Source of the DNA: Erinaceus europaeus
Taxonomy: Eukaryota > Chordata > Mammalia > Eulipotyphla > Erinaceidae
DNA length: 64,000 nt
Direction of reading: 5' to 3'
NCBI RefSeq assembly: GCF_950295315.1
Contig: NC_080180.1
Location: 67,228,871-67,292,870, forward strand
In this document: positions 27,001 through 32,520 of the stretch, piece after piece
How the letters are laid out: every line of letters starts with the position of its first letter
Numbering within the stretch: the first letter of the stretch is position 1
Notes under the pieces: model-generated
Database searches by the model: none
What the model saw: only the letters and a program-made list of their open reading frames with translations
Told to the model about the DNA's origin: nothing
Translations under genes and position numbers: made by a program

Positions 27001-30000
27001 TATTATTGTTGTTGTCGTTGTTGGATAGGACAGAGAGAAATGGAGAGAGGGAGGGGAAGACAGAGGAGGAGAGAAAGATAGACACCTGCAGACCTGCTTC
27101 ACCGCCTGTGAAGTGACTCCCCTGCAGGTGGGGAGCCGGGGTTCGAACCGGGATCCTTATGCTGGTCCTTGTGCTTTGTGCCACCTGCGCTTAGCCCGCT
27201 GCGCTAAGGCCCAACTCCCTATCTCAAACCTTTTAATGCACAGACCACAGGCTGAGTATATCTTCCTTCAATCTAAGCACTTAAGACTTCAAACTTGGGG
27301 CAGGGGTAGATAGCATAATGGTTATGCAAAAGAGACTCTCATGCCTGAGGCTCCAAAGTCCTGGGTTCAATCTCCTGCACCACCATAAGCCAGAGCTGAA
27401 CAGTGCTCTGGTTAAAAAAAAAAAAAAAAAGACTTCAGATCCACCCTACCCACCCCACTAGGGAAAGAGAGAGACAGGCTGGGAGTGTGGATCCACCTGT
27501 CAACGCCCATGTTCAGCGGGGAAGCAATGACAGAAGCCAGACCTTCCACCTTCTGCATCCCACAGTGACCCTGGGTCCATGCTCCCAGAGGGATAGAGAA
27601 TGGGAAAGCTATCAGGGGAGGGGAGGGGATATGGAGATCGGGTGGTGGGAATTGTGTGGAGTTGTACCCCTCCTACCCTATGGTTTTGTTTTGGTTAATA
27701 TCTCCTTTCTTAAATTAAAAAAAGACTTCAAACCTGTAATCAGACTGAATTTTAACAGTGGGCTAAAACTGTTAATACACTTCTAATAATGACTTGTTCT
27801 TTGAAATGCTGACTCTTCCAAAAACTTAGACCAAGGAGAACAGAAGCAACTGGTGGCGTTACTTTGTAAGACACAGCTATATACAAATAATGTCAAAGGA
27901 CATAAATTATGGTGATGTTGATTATGATACAGTAAATTCTAACAAAGGGATTTTCAAAGTTAACCCAATTGCCAAATAATTTGATTATAGCAATAACTAT
28001 CTATTGTCTTCTTAAACCCTAAGACAGCAGGAACCTCCTACTTCCTCTATAGAGCCCATATTTCCACCAGTCCTGGAACCTCTAGGGTGGGGCTCACTTT
28101 CCTGCATGCTTCTCTCAATTCAGACCAAATGATATCGCATCTGCTGATCCCAACCTAATCAATGCAATCAGTACCACCTCGGCATGCTCCACTTCAGACT
28201 GTGTCCAGAGACATCAGGCGTGGAATGTCAGCCCTTCATCCTCATTACTCGGGTGAGACCTTTCCTTTCTCATATGATTCTCTAATTCCATTTCGGGTGG
28301 TTCACTTCCTAACAAAGCCCCAAAACCTAGATATAAAACAGACCCCAGGAGATAGGGCAGATGTTCACATGTATCTATAAATTAGGGCAAAATATATACA
28401 TTAAAGCAATAGTTTGCAGTGAGTCCATAAACGAAGCAAATAGAAAGACCTAAAAAGACACCTTAAAGTTCCTCATGAAATAGTTCTATTTAGACCTAGA
28501 TACATACCCTCCTGACCTACTTCCTATTACACTTCCCTCACTCACTTCAAAGCTAAAGTCCTTATCAAAGCAAGGACTGCAAAAGCCGAATAAGGGCAAG
28601 AGACTGGCACACTTTAACAATGACTCTTTAGTCACTATCAGGCCACCCCATCTCCTAGGGCCCTATTCAGGGAGTCCTGGGATTCCCACACAAACACAAT
28701 GAGCCTCAACCTCAAATAAATCCCTCTCTCCATTGTCACTGGTCATCTCCATTAGGAACAACACAGTAGACCCCTTTGTGGGCCCCATAGGTGAATACGG
28801 GCCCCAGATCAAATCAATGGGGTTGACAGTCAACAATGTTTATACCCATTTCCCATATTTGGGAGCTACTCTCTTCCATGATCTAACTTTCTGGTCCTTT
28901 TTCCAGGCGTGACATCATCTCCCCAGACAATAACCTGGGTCCACCTGCATATCAGATGTCAGGCTCAGGAAAAAACTAGTATAGTCCTGGGCCCTTTGGA
29001 ATATAACTAAAATAGGCCTACTAACTATCTACAAAACGGAGACCCACCCCCCAACTCTTCATGTGCACTATTACAGCCTTTAGGTTCATGATTAATCAAC
29101 AACTTGTTTGGCTCTGTGTCTTAACTCTCTTTTCAGCCACCAGGTTCCAGATGCTACCATGATGCCAACCAGACTTCCCTGGACAGACAACCCCACCAAT
29201 GTGTCCTGAAGCCCAGCTCCCCAGAGGCCTGCCCCACTAGGGAAAGAGAGAGACAGGCTGGGAGGATGGATCCACCTGTCAACACCCATGTTCAGCAGGG
29301 AAGCAATGACAGAAGCCAGACCTCCCACCTTCTGCATCCCACAATGACCCTGGGTCCATGCTCCCAGAGGGATAGAGAATAGGAAAGCTGTCAGGGGAGG
29401 GGATGGGATACGGAGATCAGGTGGTGGGAATTGTGTGAAGTTGTACCCCTCTTGTCCTATGGTTTTGTCAGTGTTTCCTTTTTATAAATAAAAATAAAAA
29501 AAAACTTCTAAAAGAATTATATTCAATTACTTTTATAGTTTTTATATCTGCCCAGTGAAAAATGAAATAGAATCATCTAAATTTACAGATCACAAATCTT
29601 TCCATTTTAAGTCTGCTTGTCGGTATCCAGATGAGGTTTTAGGACATTATGTCTCCATTCTAGCTAGAGGTGGCTCAGTAAAACACCGCTCTCCATATAT
29701 CTAACTATAAACACCTTATCACATATCACTTTAACTGCGAGTTTTGCTTTTTTTTTTTTCTTATTCTGCAGTTTTAAAAAACTTTCTTACTATCTGATAG
29801 AACAGACAGAAAGTGAAAGGGAGAGGAGGAAGAGAGACACCTGCAGCCTTGCTTCAGCACTCAGGTCCATGTGCATGGCAGCGCGTGCACTTCACCTGGT
29901 GCGCCACCGCAGACTGCTTTCCCTCCACTACAAGTGACCGCCGTTTCCTTCAGGGTCACCTTGGTCCAACTGATATTTACTGAATCCGTTTAGTCCGTAA

Positions 30001-32007
30001 ATTTAAGAAGTAGCACATTGCTTATGTTAGAGATGATGTGCGTCACATGCTTCATTCCCTTCACAGCCCAGGCTCCCAAACTCTAGGAAGCATCTAACTC
30101 ACCTGTAGAGTTTGCTAATAAGTCACATCAGTACTGTGGTCTTACCAGCAAACCTGATGAGTCAGAGGAGTCATGTAAAAGGAACACCACCAGAAATCAC
30201 GTCGTTTGAGTCGCTTCTGCTGAGTAAGAGAGATCCGCCCTATGTTCTGCACTGTTTACATTTCCCAACACACCTGAAGAACTGAGGAGAGCTAGCTAAA
30301 CACACGGACAGCTCACCGGGGTGCTGATTACGCGAGCTGTAGCACAGTGACAGGAAACCCAGCCTCCTGCTTTAGATACTATTTTTAAGACGACACAAGG
30401 AAAGCTCCGCCGCACACCCAAGGCACTTCTGTCATGTCCTATATTCAGAGCAGACGAGGAAAACAAAGCTGAGTTTACCACGACCTGTATACACTGCTGT
30501 CTCTCTTTCTCTTTCAAACTGCAGAGAGGCAGGGAGAGAGGAAGTGAGACTAAGCACCGCCTCTTCCTTCAGTGCAGTGGGGGTCAGGCTCAAACGTGGG
30601 TCCTGCACATGGCAAAGCAGCGCACTGTCCACACGAGCTTCTTCACTGTCTCACTTTACTACAATCTCAGAGGTTACACGCTGCTTTGCAAAGATACTAA
30701 TTTTGAAATCCGCAGTAGCAATAGCTCCAATCACAAAGAGCTAATCAATGAAACCAAGCCATCGGATTTATGTGCACATGGAGTTTCTAATGGTGCTAAT
30801 TTCACTCAGGCTTTCGGTTTGTCCGGGCTCTAAAGAAGTATTCTCTCAGCCCTCCTGTCCGTGTCACAAACAGCTAGCAAGCTGCTCTCTGGTCACCTTC
30901 CAGAGGCACAAAGTGGTAAGCCACCCTTCCCGCCAGGGGTTTAGACAGTCAGTCTCCCAGCGTCTGCCGGCTAAGCGCCATGTCCATTTGTCCCGGGGTG
31001 GAGCTCAGGCTGCCAGCATGCGGTGGAAGCCGGAGGCAGAGGCCCCGGGGAGAGGCGGGAGGCTCCGGGCGCACTTGCCTGTGGTCACCGTCTCCTTCAG
31101 GTCAAGCTGGACGCGCTGCATCTGCGCGAACTGGTGCAAGGCCGACACGGGGTTGATCTCGCCGCGCTTGTACTTCATGACGAACTCCTTCGGGATCTTC
31201 TTCGGGGGCAGCACAGGGTTGGACACGGGCGAAAGGCCCTTGGAAAGCAGCGGCTCCGGGAAGTTTCCTGCAGCCAACGCTGGGGACTAAGTGCGGCCAC
31301 TACCGCGGCGGCGGGGCTCCCCGGCCCGGCCCTCCCCACCCCCTGCCCGGCCCTCCCCTGCCCGGCCCTCCCCTGCTCTCCCCTCCCCTGCCCGGCCCTC
31401 CCCTGCTCTCCCCTCCCCTGCCCGGCCCTCCCCTGCTCTCCCCTCCCCTGCCCGGCCCTCCCCCTGCTCGGCCCTCCCCTGCTCTCCCCTCCCCTGCCCG
31501 GCCCTCCCCCTGCCCGGCCCTCCCCTGCTCGGCCCTCCCCTGCTCTTCCCTCCCCTGCTCGGCCCTCCCCTGCTCTCCCCTCCCCTGCCCAGCCCTCCCC
31601 CTGCTCGGCCCTCCCCTGCTCTTCCCTCCCCTGCTCGGCCCTCCCCTGCTCTCCCCTCCCCTGCCCGGCCCTCCCCTGCCCGGCCCTCCCCTGCTCTCCC
31701 CTCCCCTGCCCGGCCCTCCCCCTGCTCGGCCCTCCCCTGCTCTCCCCTCCCCTGCTCTCCCCACCCCCTCCCCGGCCCTCCCCCTGCCCGGCCCTCCCCT
31801 CCCCTGCCCTCCCCGCCCGCCCCTCCCCCGCCCGCCCGGCGCACCGGTGACCGGCGTGACCTTGGAGGCCAGGCCCCCCAGCCCGTCCGCGGCGGGCCCC
31901 GCAGGTGCGGACACCGAGGGCGCGGGCGGCGCGGGCAGGTTCCTCTTGAGCATCTGCGCGAAGCTGGGCACCCGGGCGCTCGGGAACCAGTCGTGGTGGC
32001 CGGCCAT
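2914..32007 (-). CDS. ADAD1: ADAD1 (Tenr), complete coding region, 11 coding exons
   Basis: Joining 31845-32007, 31079-31267, 24172-24339, 21809-21877, 19432-19557, 17128-17251, 14178-14348, 12932-13161, 10309-10546, 9868-10000 and 2914-3027 (minus strand) gives 1725 nt: 574 residues plus TGA, no internal stop. Known orthologues are about 576 residues. Order: N-terminal tail with a PSFAQML segment (about 14-20); double-stranded RNA-binding domain about residues 94-162 ending in a [13 protein letters not shown] helix; ADAR-type adenosine-deaminase domain from about 240 to the end. The catalytic HAE triplet reads H269-A-V271, and the two ADAR zinc cysteines correspond to K328 (PKGSAQ for PCGDAR) and A382 (SASDK for SCSDK). 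It should therefore bind RNA without deaminating it. Established knowledge: ADAD1 is a germ-cell nuclear protein needed for normal male fertility. Ten introns; one is GC-AG, the rest GT-AG. BLTP1 lies upstream on the same strand. Confidence 0.96.
3250..3465 (+). mobile_element. hedgehog-type SINE, internally deleted
   Basis: GGTTAAGCGCAAGGATTCCG, a C-run at 3340-3349 and the 3' module GCCTCCAGGAGCAGTGGATT. ADAD1 terminal intron. Confidence 0.85.
3590..3810 (-). mobile_element. possible ancient L1 3' fragment
   Basis: TGTGATTCACATGCCATAGA and CAACAGTTTTCTATTCCCC resemble the complement of an old L1 3' region. Weak, visual match only. Confidence 0.3.
4005..4180 (-). mobile_element. hedgehog-type SINE, short form
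   Basis: Complement of the SINE: T-rich left end, GAGACACCTGCAGCCCTGCA, GCTTGAACCCGGGTCCTTG, TTAACCAGATGCACCACC. Confidence 0.85.
4940..5203 (-). mobile_element. ancient L1 fragment (antisense ORF2-like)
   Basis: Resembles the complement of an old L1 ORF2 (CATCCTTTTACTTTCAATCT, then GTTGGGCCTTATTTTTTTC). The younger L1 tail at 5220 inserted at its end. Confidence 0.4.
5220..5851 (+). mobile_element. L1 3'-end insertion with target-site duplication
   Basis: Flanked by identical 16-bp AAATTCTTCTGTCGCT at 5204-5219 and 5852-5867. The insert has an L1 tail ending in A13 (about 5229-5293), then a second L1 3' UTR sharing GACTGAGTTTGGAGTA with the L1 at 26.7 kb, and ends in an A-rich AAATAAATAAA tail. 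Terminal ADAD1 intron, antisense. Confidence 0.85.
6200..6535 (-). mobile_element. hedgehog-type SINE, full long form
   Basis: Poly(T), GCTTCCAGGGTTATTGCTGG (3' module), GTTGTTGTTG region, GACACCTGCAGACCTGCTTC and head CTTAACCCACTGCGCTACTG. Confidence 0.95.
6746..6935 (+). mobile_element. hedgehog-type SINE, short form
   Basis: GGGGTCAGGCAGTGGAGCAC, GGTTCAAGCCCCTGCAAGGG, TCTCTATCCA and an AAATAAAA tail. Confidence 0.9.
7312..7580 (-). mobile_element. hedgehog-type SINE
   Basis: TTATTTTTCCCTTTTGCTGC, GTTGTTATTATT region, GGCTCGAACCAGGATCCTTA and CTTAACCCGCTGAGCTACC. Confidence 0.95.
7700..7868 (-). mobile_element. old SINE fragment
   Basis: GAGACACCACAGCACCACTC and CAGGGACTTGAACTTGGGTC resemble a degraded tRNA-SINE on the minus strand. 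A second fragment (GGTTTGAACTCAGGTCC) lies at about 7970-8060. Confidence 0.5.
8248..8347 (+). mobile_element. type C SINE
   Basis: CTCATGCCTGAGGCTCTGAG, TTCAATCTCCTACATCAC and GAGCTGAGCAGGGTTCTGG, followed by a purine-rich tail. Confidence 0.75.
8348..8440. repeat. GA-rich simple repeat
   Basis: Purine run of GAAAGA, GAGAGA and GGAAGGAA motifs directly following a SINE 3' end; probably a degraded SINE tail. Confidence 0.85.
8551..9730. repeat. 30/31-bp minisatellite, about 39 units, ADAD1 terminal intron
   Basis: Units read CTTACTACAGCTAGCACACG then CGATGCACTC. Most are 30 bp; some carry an extra A (TTAACTAC) at intervals such as 121 and 151 bp, which suggests higher-order copying. The left half is homogeneous and the right half diverged (CACGTG, CATGCG). 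On the ADAD1 transcript strand each unit contains GTAGTAAGGAGTGC, a donor-like GTAAGG. Confidence 0.97.
9868..10000 (-). CDS. ADAD1: ADAD1 coding exon 10
   Basis: Residues 493-537, phase 2-0. It reads [20 protein letters not shown], then [20 protein letters not shown]. Acceptor TTCACCAG|TTCCCC, donor GCAAAG|GTGAGT. A 1.2-kb minisatellite starts about 140 bp downstream of this donor in the terminal intron. Confidence 0.95.
10130..10215 (+). mobile_element. L1 3'-terminal fragment
   Basis: Short AT-rich segment ending GTAAAACATTAATTTTATTC and CCCAATAAAGG, like the terminal L1 tail; ADAD1 intron 9. Confidence 0.45.
10309..10546 (-). CDS. ADAD1: ADAD1 coding exon 9
   Basis: Residues 414-492, phase 1-2. 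It reads [58 protein letters not shown]. Acceptor ATCACCTAG|GTGATG as read on the transcript strand (CTAG|GTGATG), donor GAAAG|GTTAGC. Confidence 0.95.
10655..10875 (-). mobile_element. hedgehog-type SINE, short form
   Basis: TTATTATCTTTATTTATTTA tail complement, GACTCGAACCTGGGTCCTTG and CTCAACCAGGTGCGCCACC. ADAD1 intron 8. Confidence 0.92.
10885..11150 (-). mobile_element. hedgehog-type SINE
   Basis: CCCTTTTGTTGCCCTTATTG, GACACCTGCAGACCTGCTTC, GGCTCGAACCAGGATCC. Inserted head-to-tail next to the preceding SINE. Confidence 0.93.
11505..11735 (+). mobile_element. diverged SINE
   Basis: GGTTCAGACCCACGGTCTCC, CACCTGCAGGTCTC, CTTCTAGGAGCAC and GAGTTCCAGCAATAACATGA (3' module). ADAD1 intron 8. 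Confidence 0.7.
12640..12795 (+). mobile_element. possible old SINE fragment
   Basis: TAGGTTCAAGTCCCTTACTC and GTGAGAAAAGCAGG weakly resemble a tRNA-SINE; no tail visible. Confidence 0.35.
12800..12880. repeat. approximately 41-bp tandem duplication
   Basis: Two copies beginning AACAAAACACCC and ending CGTCCACTTTACACTGAC, differing by a small indel (GCATATGC against ACGATGC). It is about 50 bp beyond the donor of ADAD1 exon 8. Confidence 0.9.
12932..13161 (-). CDS. ADAD1: ADAD1 coding exon 8
   Basis: Residues 337-413 plus one base, phase 2-1. It includes [32 protein letters not shown], then [20 protein letters not shown] and [13 protein letters not shown], the signature ADAR segment (SDK.xRWxxxGxQGxLL). 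The second zinc cysteine is alanine (A382). Acceptor TTGTCTAG|GCGCC, donor GGTCG|GTGAGT. An approximately 41-bp tandem duplication lies about 50 bp beyond the donor. Confidence 0.96.
13355..13465 (-). mobile_element. type C SINE fragment
   Basis: TGCTCAGCTCTGACTTAGGG, GGTGCTGGGGACTGAC and CATTATGTTGTCTCCCCAGC, the complement of type C. ADAD1 intron 7. Confidence 0.7.
14178..14348 (-). CDS. ADAD1: ADAD1 coding exon 7
   Basis: Residues 280-337, 57 codons, phase 2-2. It reads [35 protein letters not shown] and [15 protein letters not shown]. The segment aligns with the ADAR strand ending PCGDAR, whose zinc cysteine is lysine here (K328). Acceptor TTATTTTAG|GTACT, donor CAATT|GTAAGT. Confidence 0.96.
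14552..15130. repeat. 19-20-bp minisatellite, about 29 units, ADAD1 intron 6
   Basis: Units of GATCTCGCCCATTCCCTGCG with many variants (CCATTTCC, CTGATCTTTCATTT, GTTCATTTCCTGCC, CACCCGTTTCCCTG). Variant order recurs, e.g. the CTTTCATTT unit at about 14681 and 14839, and the CACCCGTTTCC unit at 14944 and 15067. Begins about 200 bp upstream, in transcript terms, of exon 7. Confidence 0.96.
15325..15628 (+). mobile_element. hedgehog-type SINE, long form
   Basis: GGTTTGGCAGTAGTGCACAA, GGTTCAAGCCCCCAG, TCCAGGAGCAGTGGATTCAC, CCCAGCAATAACCCTGGAGG and an AAATAAATAAA tail. ADAD1 intron 6. Confidence 0.93.
15638..15832 (+). mobile_element. hedgehog-type SINE, short form
   Basis: GGGGCCAGGCGGTGGTGCAC, AGTGGTGAAGGAGGGCTGCA and tail (AAAT)n; inserted directly after the preceding SINE. 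Confidence 0.93.
16125..16305 (-). mobile_element. old SINE fragment
   Basis: GTCATGACTAGGGCTTCACT and CTGGGTTCAAACTGTGGG; heavily diverged. ADAD1 intron 6. Confidence 0.45.
17128..17251 (-). CDS. ADAD1: ADAD1 coding exon 6 (degenerate catalytic motif)
   Basis: Residues 239-280, phase 1-2. It contains [19 protein letters not shown] and [16 protein letters not shown]. The position of the ADAR catalytic HAE is HAV (269-271), so the proton-shuttling glutamate is valine. Acceptor CCTTTCAG|TTGGGC, donor CTGCG|GTGAGT. A 36-bp minisatellite with acceptor-like motifs begins about 80 bp upstream of the acceptor. Confidence 0.96.
17328..17832. repeat. 36-bp minisatellite, 14 units, ADAD1 intron 5
   Basis: Units of GAAAGACAGACATCCACCAG then GGAGATGGGAAGCTAG, nearly identical. 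36 is a multiple of three, so both strands stay open, but no gene signature is present and it is intronic. On the ADAD1 transcript strand each unit contains GTCTGTCTTTCCTAG|CTTC, an acceptor-like motif. Confidence 0.97.
18090..18366 (+). mobile_element. diverged hedgehog-type SINE
   Basis: ACCATACACAAGGACACAGG, CTCACTGCAGGGCTGGGG and GAGCTCTGGCAATAACCCTG. ADAD1 intron 5. Confidence 0.75.
18838..18927 (-). mobile_element. SINE 5' (head) fragment
   Basis: GGTGGGGACTGGGGGCCTGA, ACCTGGGTCCTTACGCATGG and CAGCCAGGTGCACCACC; tail part missing. Confidence 0.85.
18938..19220 (-). mobile_element. hedgehog-type SINE
   Basis: Poly(T), CCCTTTTGTTGCCCTTGTTG, GGCTTGAACTGGGATCCTTA and CTTAACCCATTGTGCCACTG. 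ADAD1 intron 5. Confidence 0.95.
19432..19557 (-). CDS. ADAD1: ADAD1 coding exon 5
   Basis: Residues 197-238, 42 codons, phase 1-1. The peptide reads [15 protein letters not shown] ... [16 protein letters not shown], the entry to the ADAR-like domain. Acceptor TTTTTCTAG|AAGG, donor AAAGAG|GTAAGT. Confidence 0.95.
19558..20420. other. ADAD1 intron 4, unique part
   Basis: No exon, SINE or tandem repeat recognised here; ordinary intronic sequence. Confidence 0.5.
20422..20540 (-). mobile_element. type C SINE fragment
   Basis: TTCAGCTCTGGCTTACGGTG, TATTGAACCTGAGACCTC and TGTCTACCCATCC. ADAD1 intron 4. Confidence 0.7.
21205..21415 (-). mobile_element. MIR (ancient tRNA-derived SINE)
   Basis: Matches the complement of mammalian-wide MIR in order: ACTATTTACTGGGTACCTGG, CATGAGTTTAGCTAATCCTC, CATTTTAAAGATAAAGAAAG, CCAGGTCACATAACTAG. 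ADAD1 intron 4. Confidence 0.75.
21809..21877 (-). CDS. ADAD1: ADAD1 coding exon 4
   Basis: Residues 174-196, only 69 nt, phase 1-1. A proline-rich linker ([19 protein letters not shown]) joins the dsRNA-binding and deaminase-like domains. Acceptor CTTTTCAG|GTCC, donor TTACG|GTAGGA. Confidence 0.93.
22835..23065 (+). mobile_element. hedgehog-type SINE
   Basis: GTAGTGCACTGGGTTAAGCA, GGTTCGAGCCCCCGGCTCCC, TTCTCTCTGTCCTATCCAAC. ADAD1 intron 3. Confidence 0.93.
23205..24005 (+). mobile_element. diverged LINE-1 ORF2 3' fragment
   Basis: Broken matches to the L1 ORF2 C-terminal region in the same order as the L1 at 24.5-26.8 kb: a NKWCWEN-like region (AACAAATGATGCTGGAAAAA), a TIKYLE-like segment, a DFIKIK-like segment and an EKIFT-like segment. 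Much older than its neighbour. Confidence 0.7.
24172..24339 (-). CDS. ADAD1: ADAD1 coding exon 3
   Basis: Residues 118-173, 56 codons, phase 1-1. It completes the dsRNA-binding domain: [12 protein letters not shown] strand, [16 protein letters not shown] loop and basic helix, LALDELLQL helix. Acceptor TTTTTCAAG|GTAATG, donor ACATCAG|GTAAGT. A 5'-truncated L1 sits in the preceding intron about 200 bp to the right. Confidence 0.96.
24530..26835 (+). mobile_element. LINE-1, 5'-truncated, ORF2 reverse-transcriptase part and 3' end
   Basis: A stretch with few stops (24769-25770) encodes L1 ORF2: [20 protein letters not shown], the catalytic FADDM and FNKWCWENW. Later frames carry the ORF2 C-terminus ([50 protein letters not shown]). 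ORF2 is broken by a stop near 25773 and frame changes, so it is inactive. The 3' UTR ends in a G15 run at 26819-26833. It is antisense to ADAD1 in intron 2. Confidence 0.95.
26938..27220 (-). mobile_element. hedgehog-type SINE
   Basis: T-rich tail complement, CCCTTTTGTTGCCCTTGTTG, GGTTCGAACCGGGATCC, CTTAGCCCGCTGCGCTAAGG. ADAD1 intron 2. Confidence 0.95.
27296..27431 (+). mobile_element. type C SINE with poly(A)
   Basis: CTCATGCCTGAGGCTCCAAA, GGGTTCAATCTCCTGCACC, CAGTGCTCTGGTT and A16. Bracketed by AGACTTCA copies at 27284 and 27430. Confidence 0.85.
27437..27722 (+). mobile_element. 5'-truncated L1 3' UTR
   Basis: L1 3' UTR from CCCCACTAGGGAAAGAGAGA to TTAAATTAAAAAAA. Together with the adjacent SINE it is bracketed by copies of AGACTTCA at 27284, 27430 and 27723. 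Confidence 0.8.
28405..29505 (+). mobile_element. longer L1 3' UTR copy
   Basis: Shares AGTTTGCAGTGAGT with the 5.3-kb copy, then the full CCACCAGGTTCCAG ... GGTGGTGGGAATTGTGTG block, ending in A-rich tail. The middle (28420-29060) is absent from the 5.3-kb copy, suggesting an internal deletion there or a different subfamily. Confidence 0.7.
29745..29920 (-). mobile_element. hedgehog-type SINE, partly deleted
   Basis: Poly(T), GAGACACCTGCAGCCTTGCT and CTTCACCTGGTGCGCCACCG; the B-box part is missing. Confidence 0.8.
30505..30650 (-). mobile_element. old SINE fragment
   Basis: GGTCAGGCTCAAACGTGGGT and GCAAAGCAGCGCACTGTCC; diverged. Confidence 0.4.
31079..31267 (-). CDS. ADAD1: ADAD1 coding exon 2
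   Basis: Residues 55-117, phase 1 to phase 1. It carries the linker FPEPLLSK ... PPKKIPKEF and the first part of the dsRNA-binding domain ([19 protein letters not shown]). Acceptor GGCTGCAG|GAAACT. The donor reads ACAG|GCAAGT, a GC rather than GT dinucleotide with an otherwise ideal context; no usable GT lies nearby and the phase fits the next exon exactly. Confidence 0.94.
31319..31830. repeat. C-rich minisatellite filling ADAD1 intron 1
   Basis: Variants of CCCGGCCCTCCCCTGCTCTC and CCCTCCCCTGC repeat across most of the 577-bp intron between coding exons 1 and 2. The transcript strand is therefore a continuous run of GGGGAGGG/GGGCAGGGG motifs, strongly G-quadruplex-prone. Confidence 0.95.
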
Positions 32008-32520
32008 CGCCAGGCGGGTCGCGGCGGTCGCCTGCGGGGACAGCGGGGTCAGCGGGGTCAGCGGCGGGACGAGGGGCCCCGCTCGGCCGCCTCCCGCCGC
32101 TCGGCCCGGCCCGGCCCGGCCCGGAGGACCGGGGACCCAGCCCCGCGCCGCCGCCGCGCCTCCGCGCCACCCACCCGCTGCCCCGGCCGCCCGCAGCGCA
32201 GCCGCCCCGACGTTGCCCCCTCGGCGCCTCGGCCGTTCTGGGAGACGCCACGCGGCGCCGCGTCCTTCAAATGCCGGCCTCGGCGCCTCGACCAATCGCC
32301 CTTCGCCCCCGCGCCGCAGCCCCGCCCCGCGCCGCCGCAGCCAATCGCTCGTCGCCTCCGCGCCGGCACCCCGCCGCGCCGCGCCTGCGCAGTTTCGCCA
32401 CCACGCCGCGGCCACGCCAACACGCACTGCGCATGCGCCTCGGGCTGCCGTCGCGTCCTCGCTCCTGCCGCCCGGCCCTGCGGCGCCGAGTGAGGAGCGT
32501 CAGGGTGGCGGGTCTCTGCG
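31840..32520 (-). promoter_or_regulatory. CpG-island promoter of ADAD1
   Basis: Dense CpG and GC-rich sequence covers coding exon 1 and the region upstream. It holds two CCAAT boxes (32292-32296, 32341-32345), a GC box (about 32319-32328), a palindromic NRF1-like site TGCGCATGCGC (32428-32438) and a second NRF1-like site read as TGCGCAGGCGC on the minus strand (32381-32391). No TATA box is visible. The first transcribed exon is presumably here, but its limits cannot be set from sequence. The right edge runs straight into the 2.9-kb minisatellite. Confidence 0.75.
31845..32007 (-). CDS. ADAD1: ADAD1 coding exon 1 (start codon)
   Basis: Encodes residues 1-54 plus one base. The ATG (CAT at 32005-32007) has G at -3 and G at +4, a strong initiation context, and the peptide opens MAGHHDWF then VPSFAQML, as expected for ADAD1. 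The donor is ACCG|GTGCGC (AC at 31843-31844). The exon probably extends 5' to 32031, where CCCGCAG|GCGACC looks like an acceptor, so a non-coding first exon would lie further right in the CpG island. The coding part is very GC-rich. Confidence 0.92.

Noticed and set aside
31175..32427. Long proline/arginine or glycine/arginine open frames around the CpG island
   Set aside because: They are products of GC-rich DNA overlapping ADAD1 exons 1-2 and the C-rich intron array; the ADAD1 frame accounts for the real coding part.
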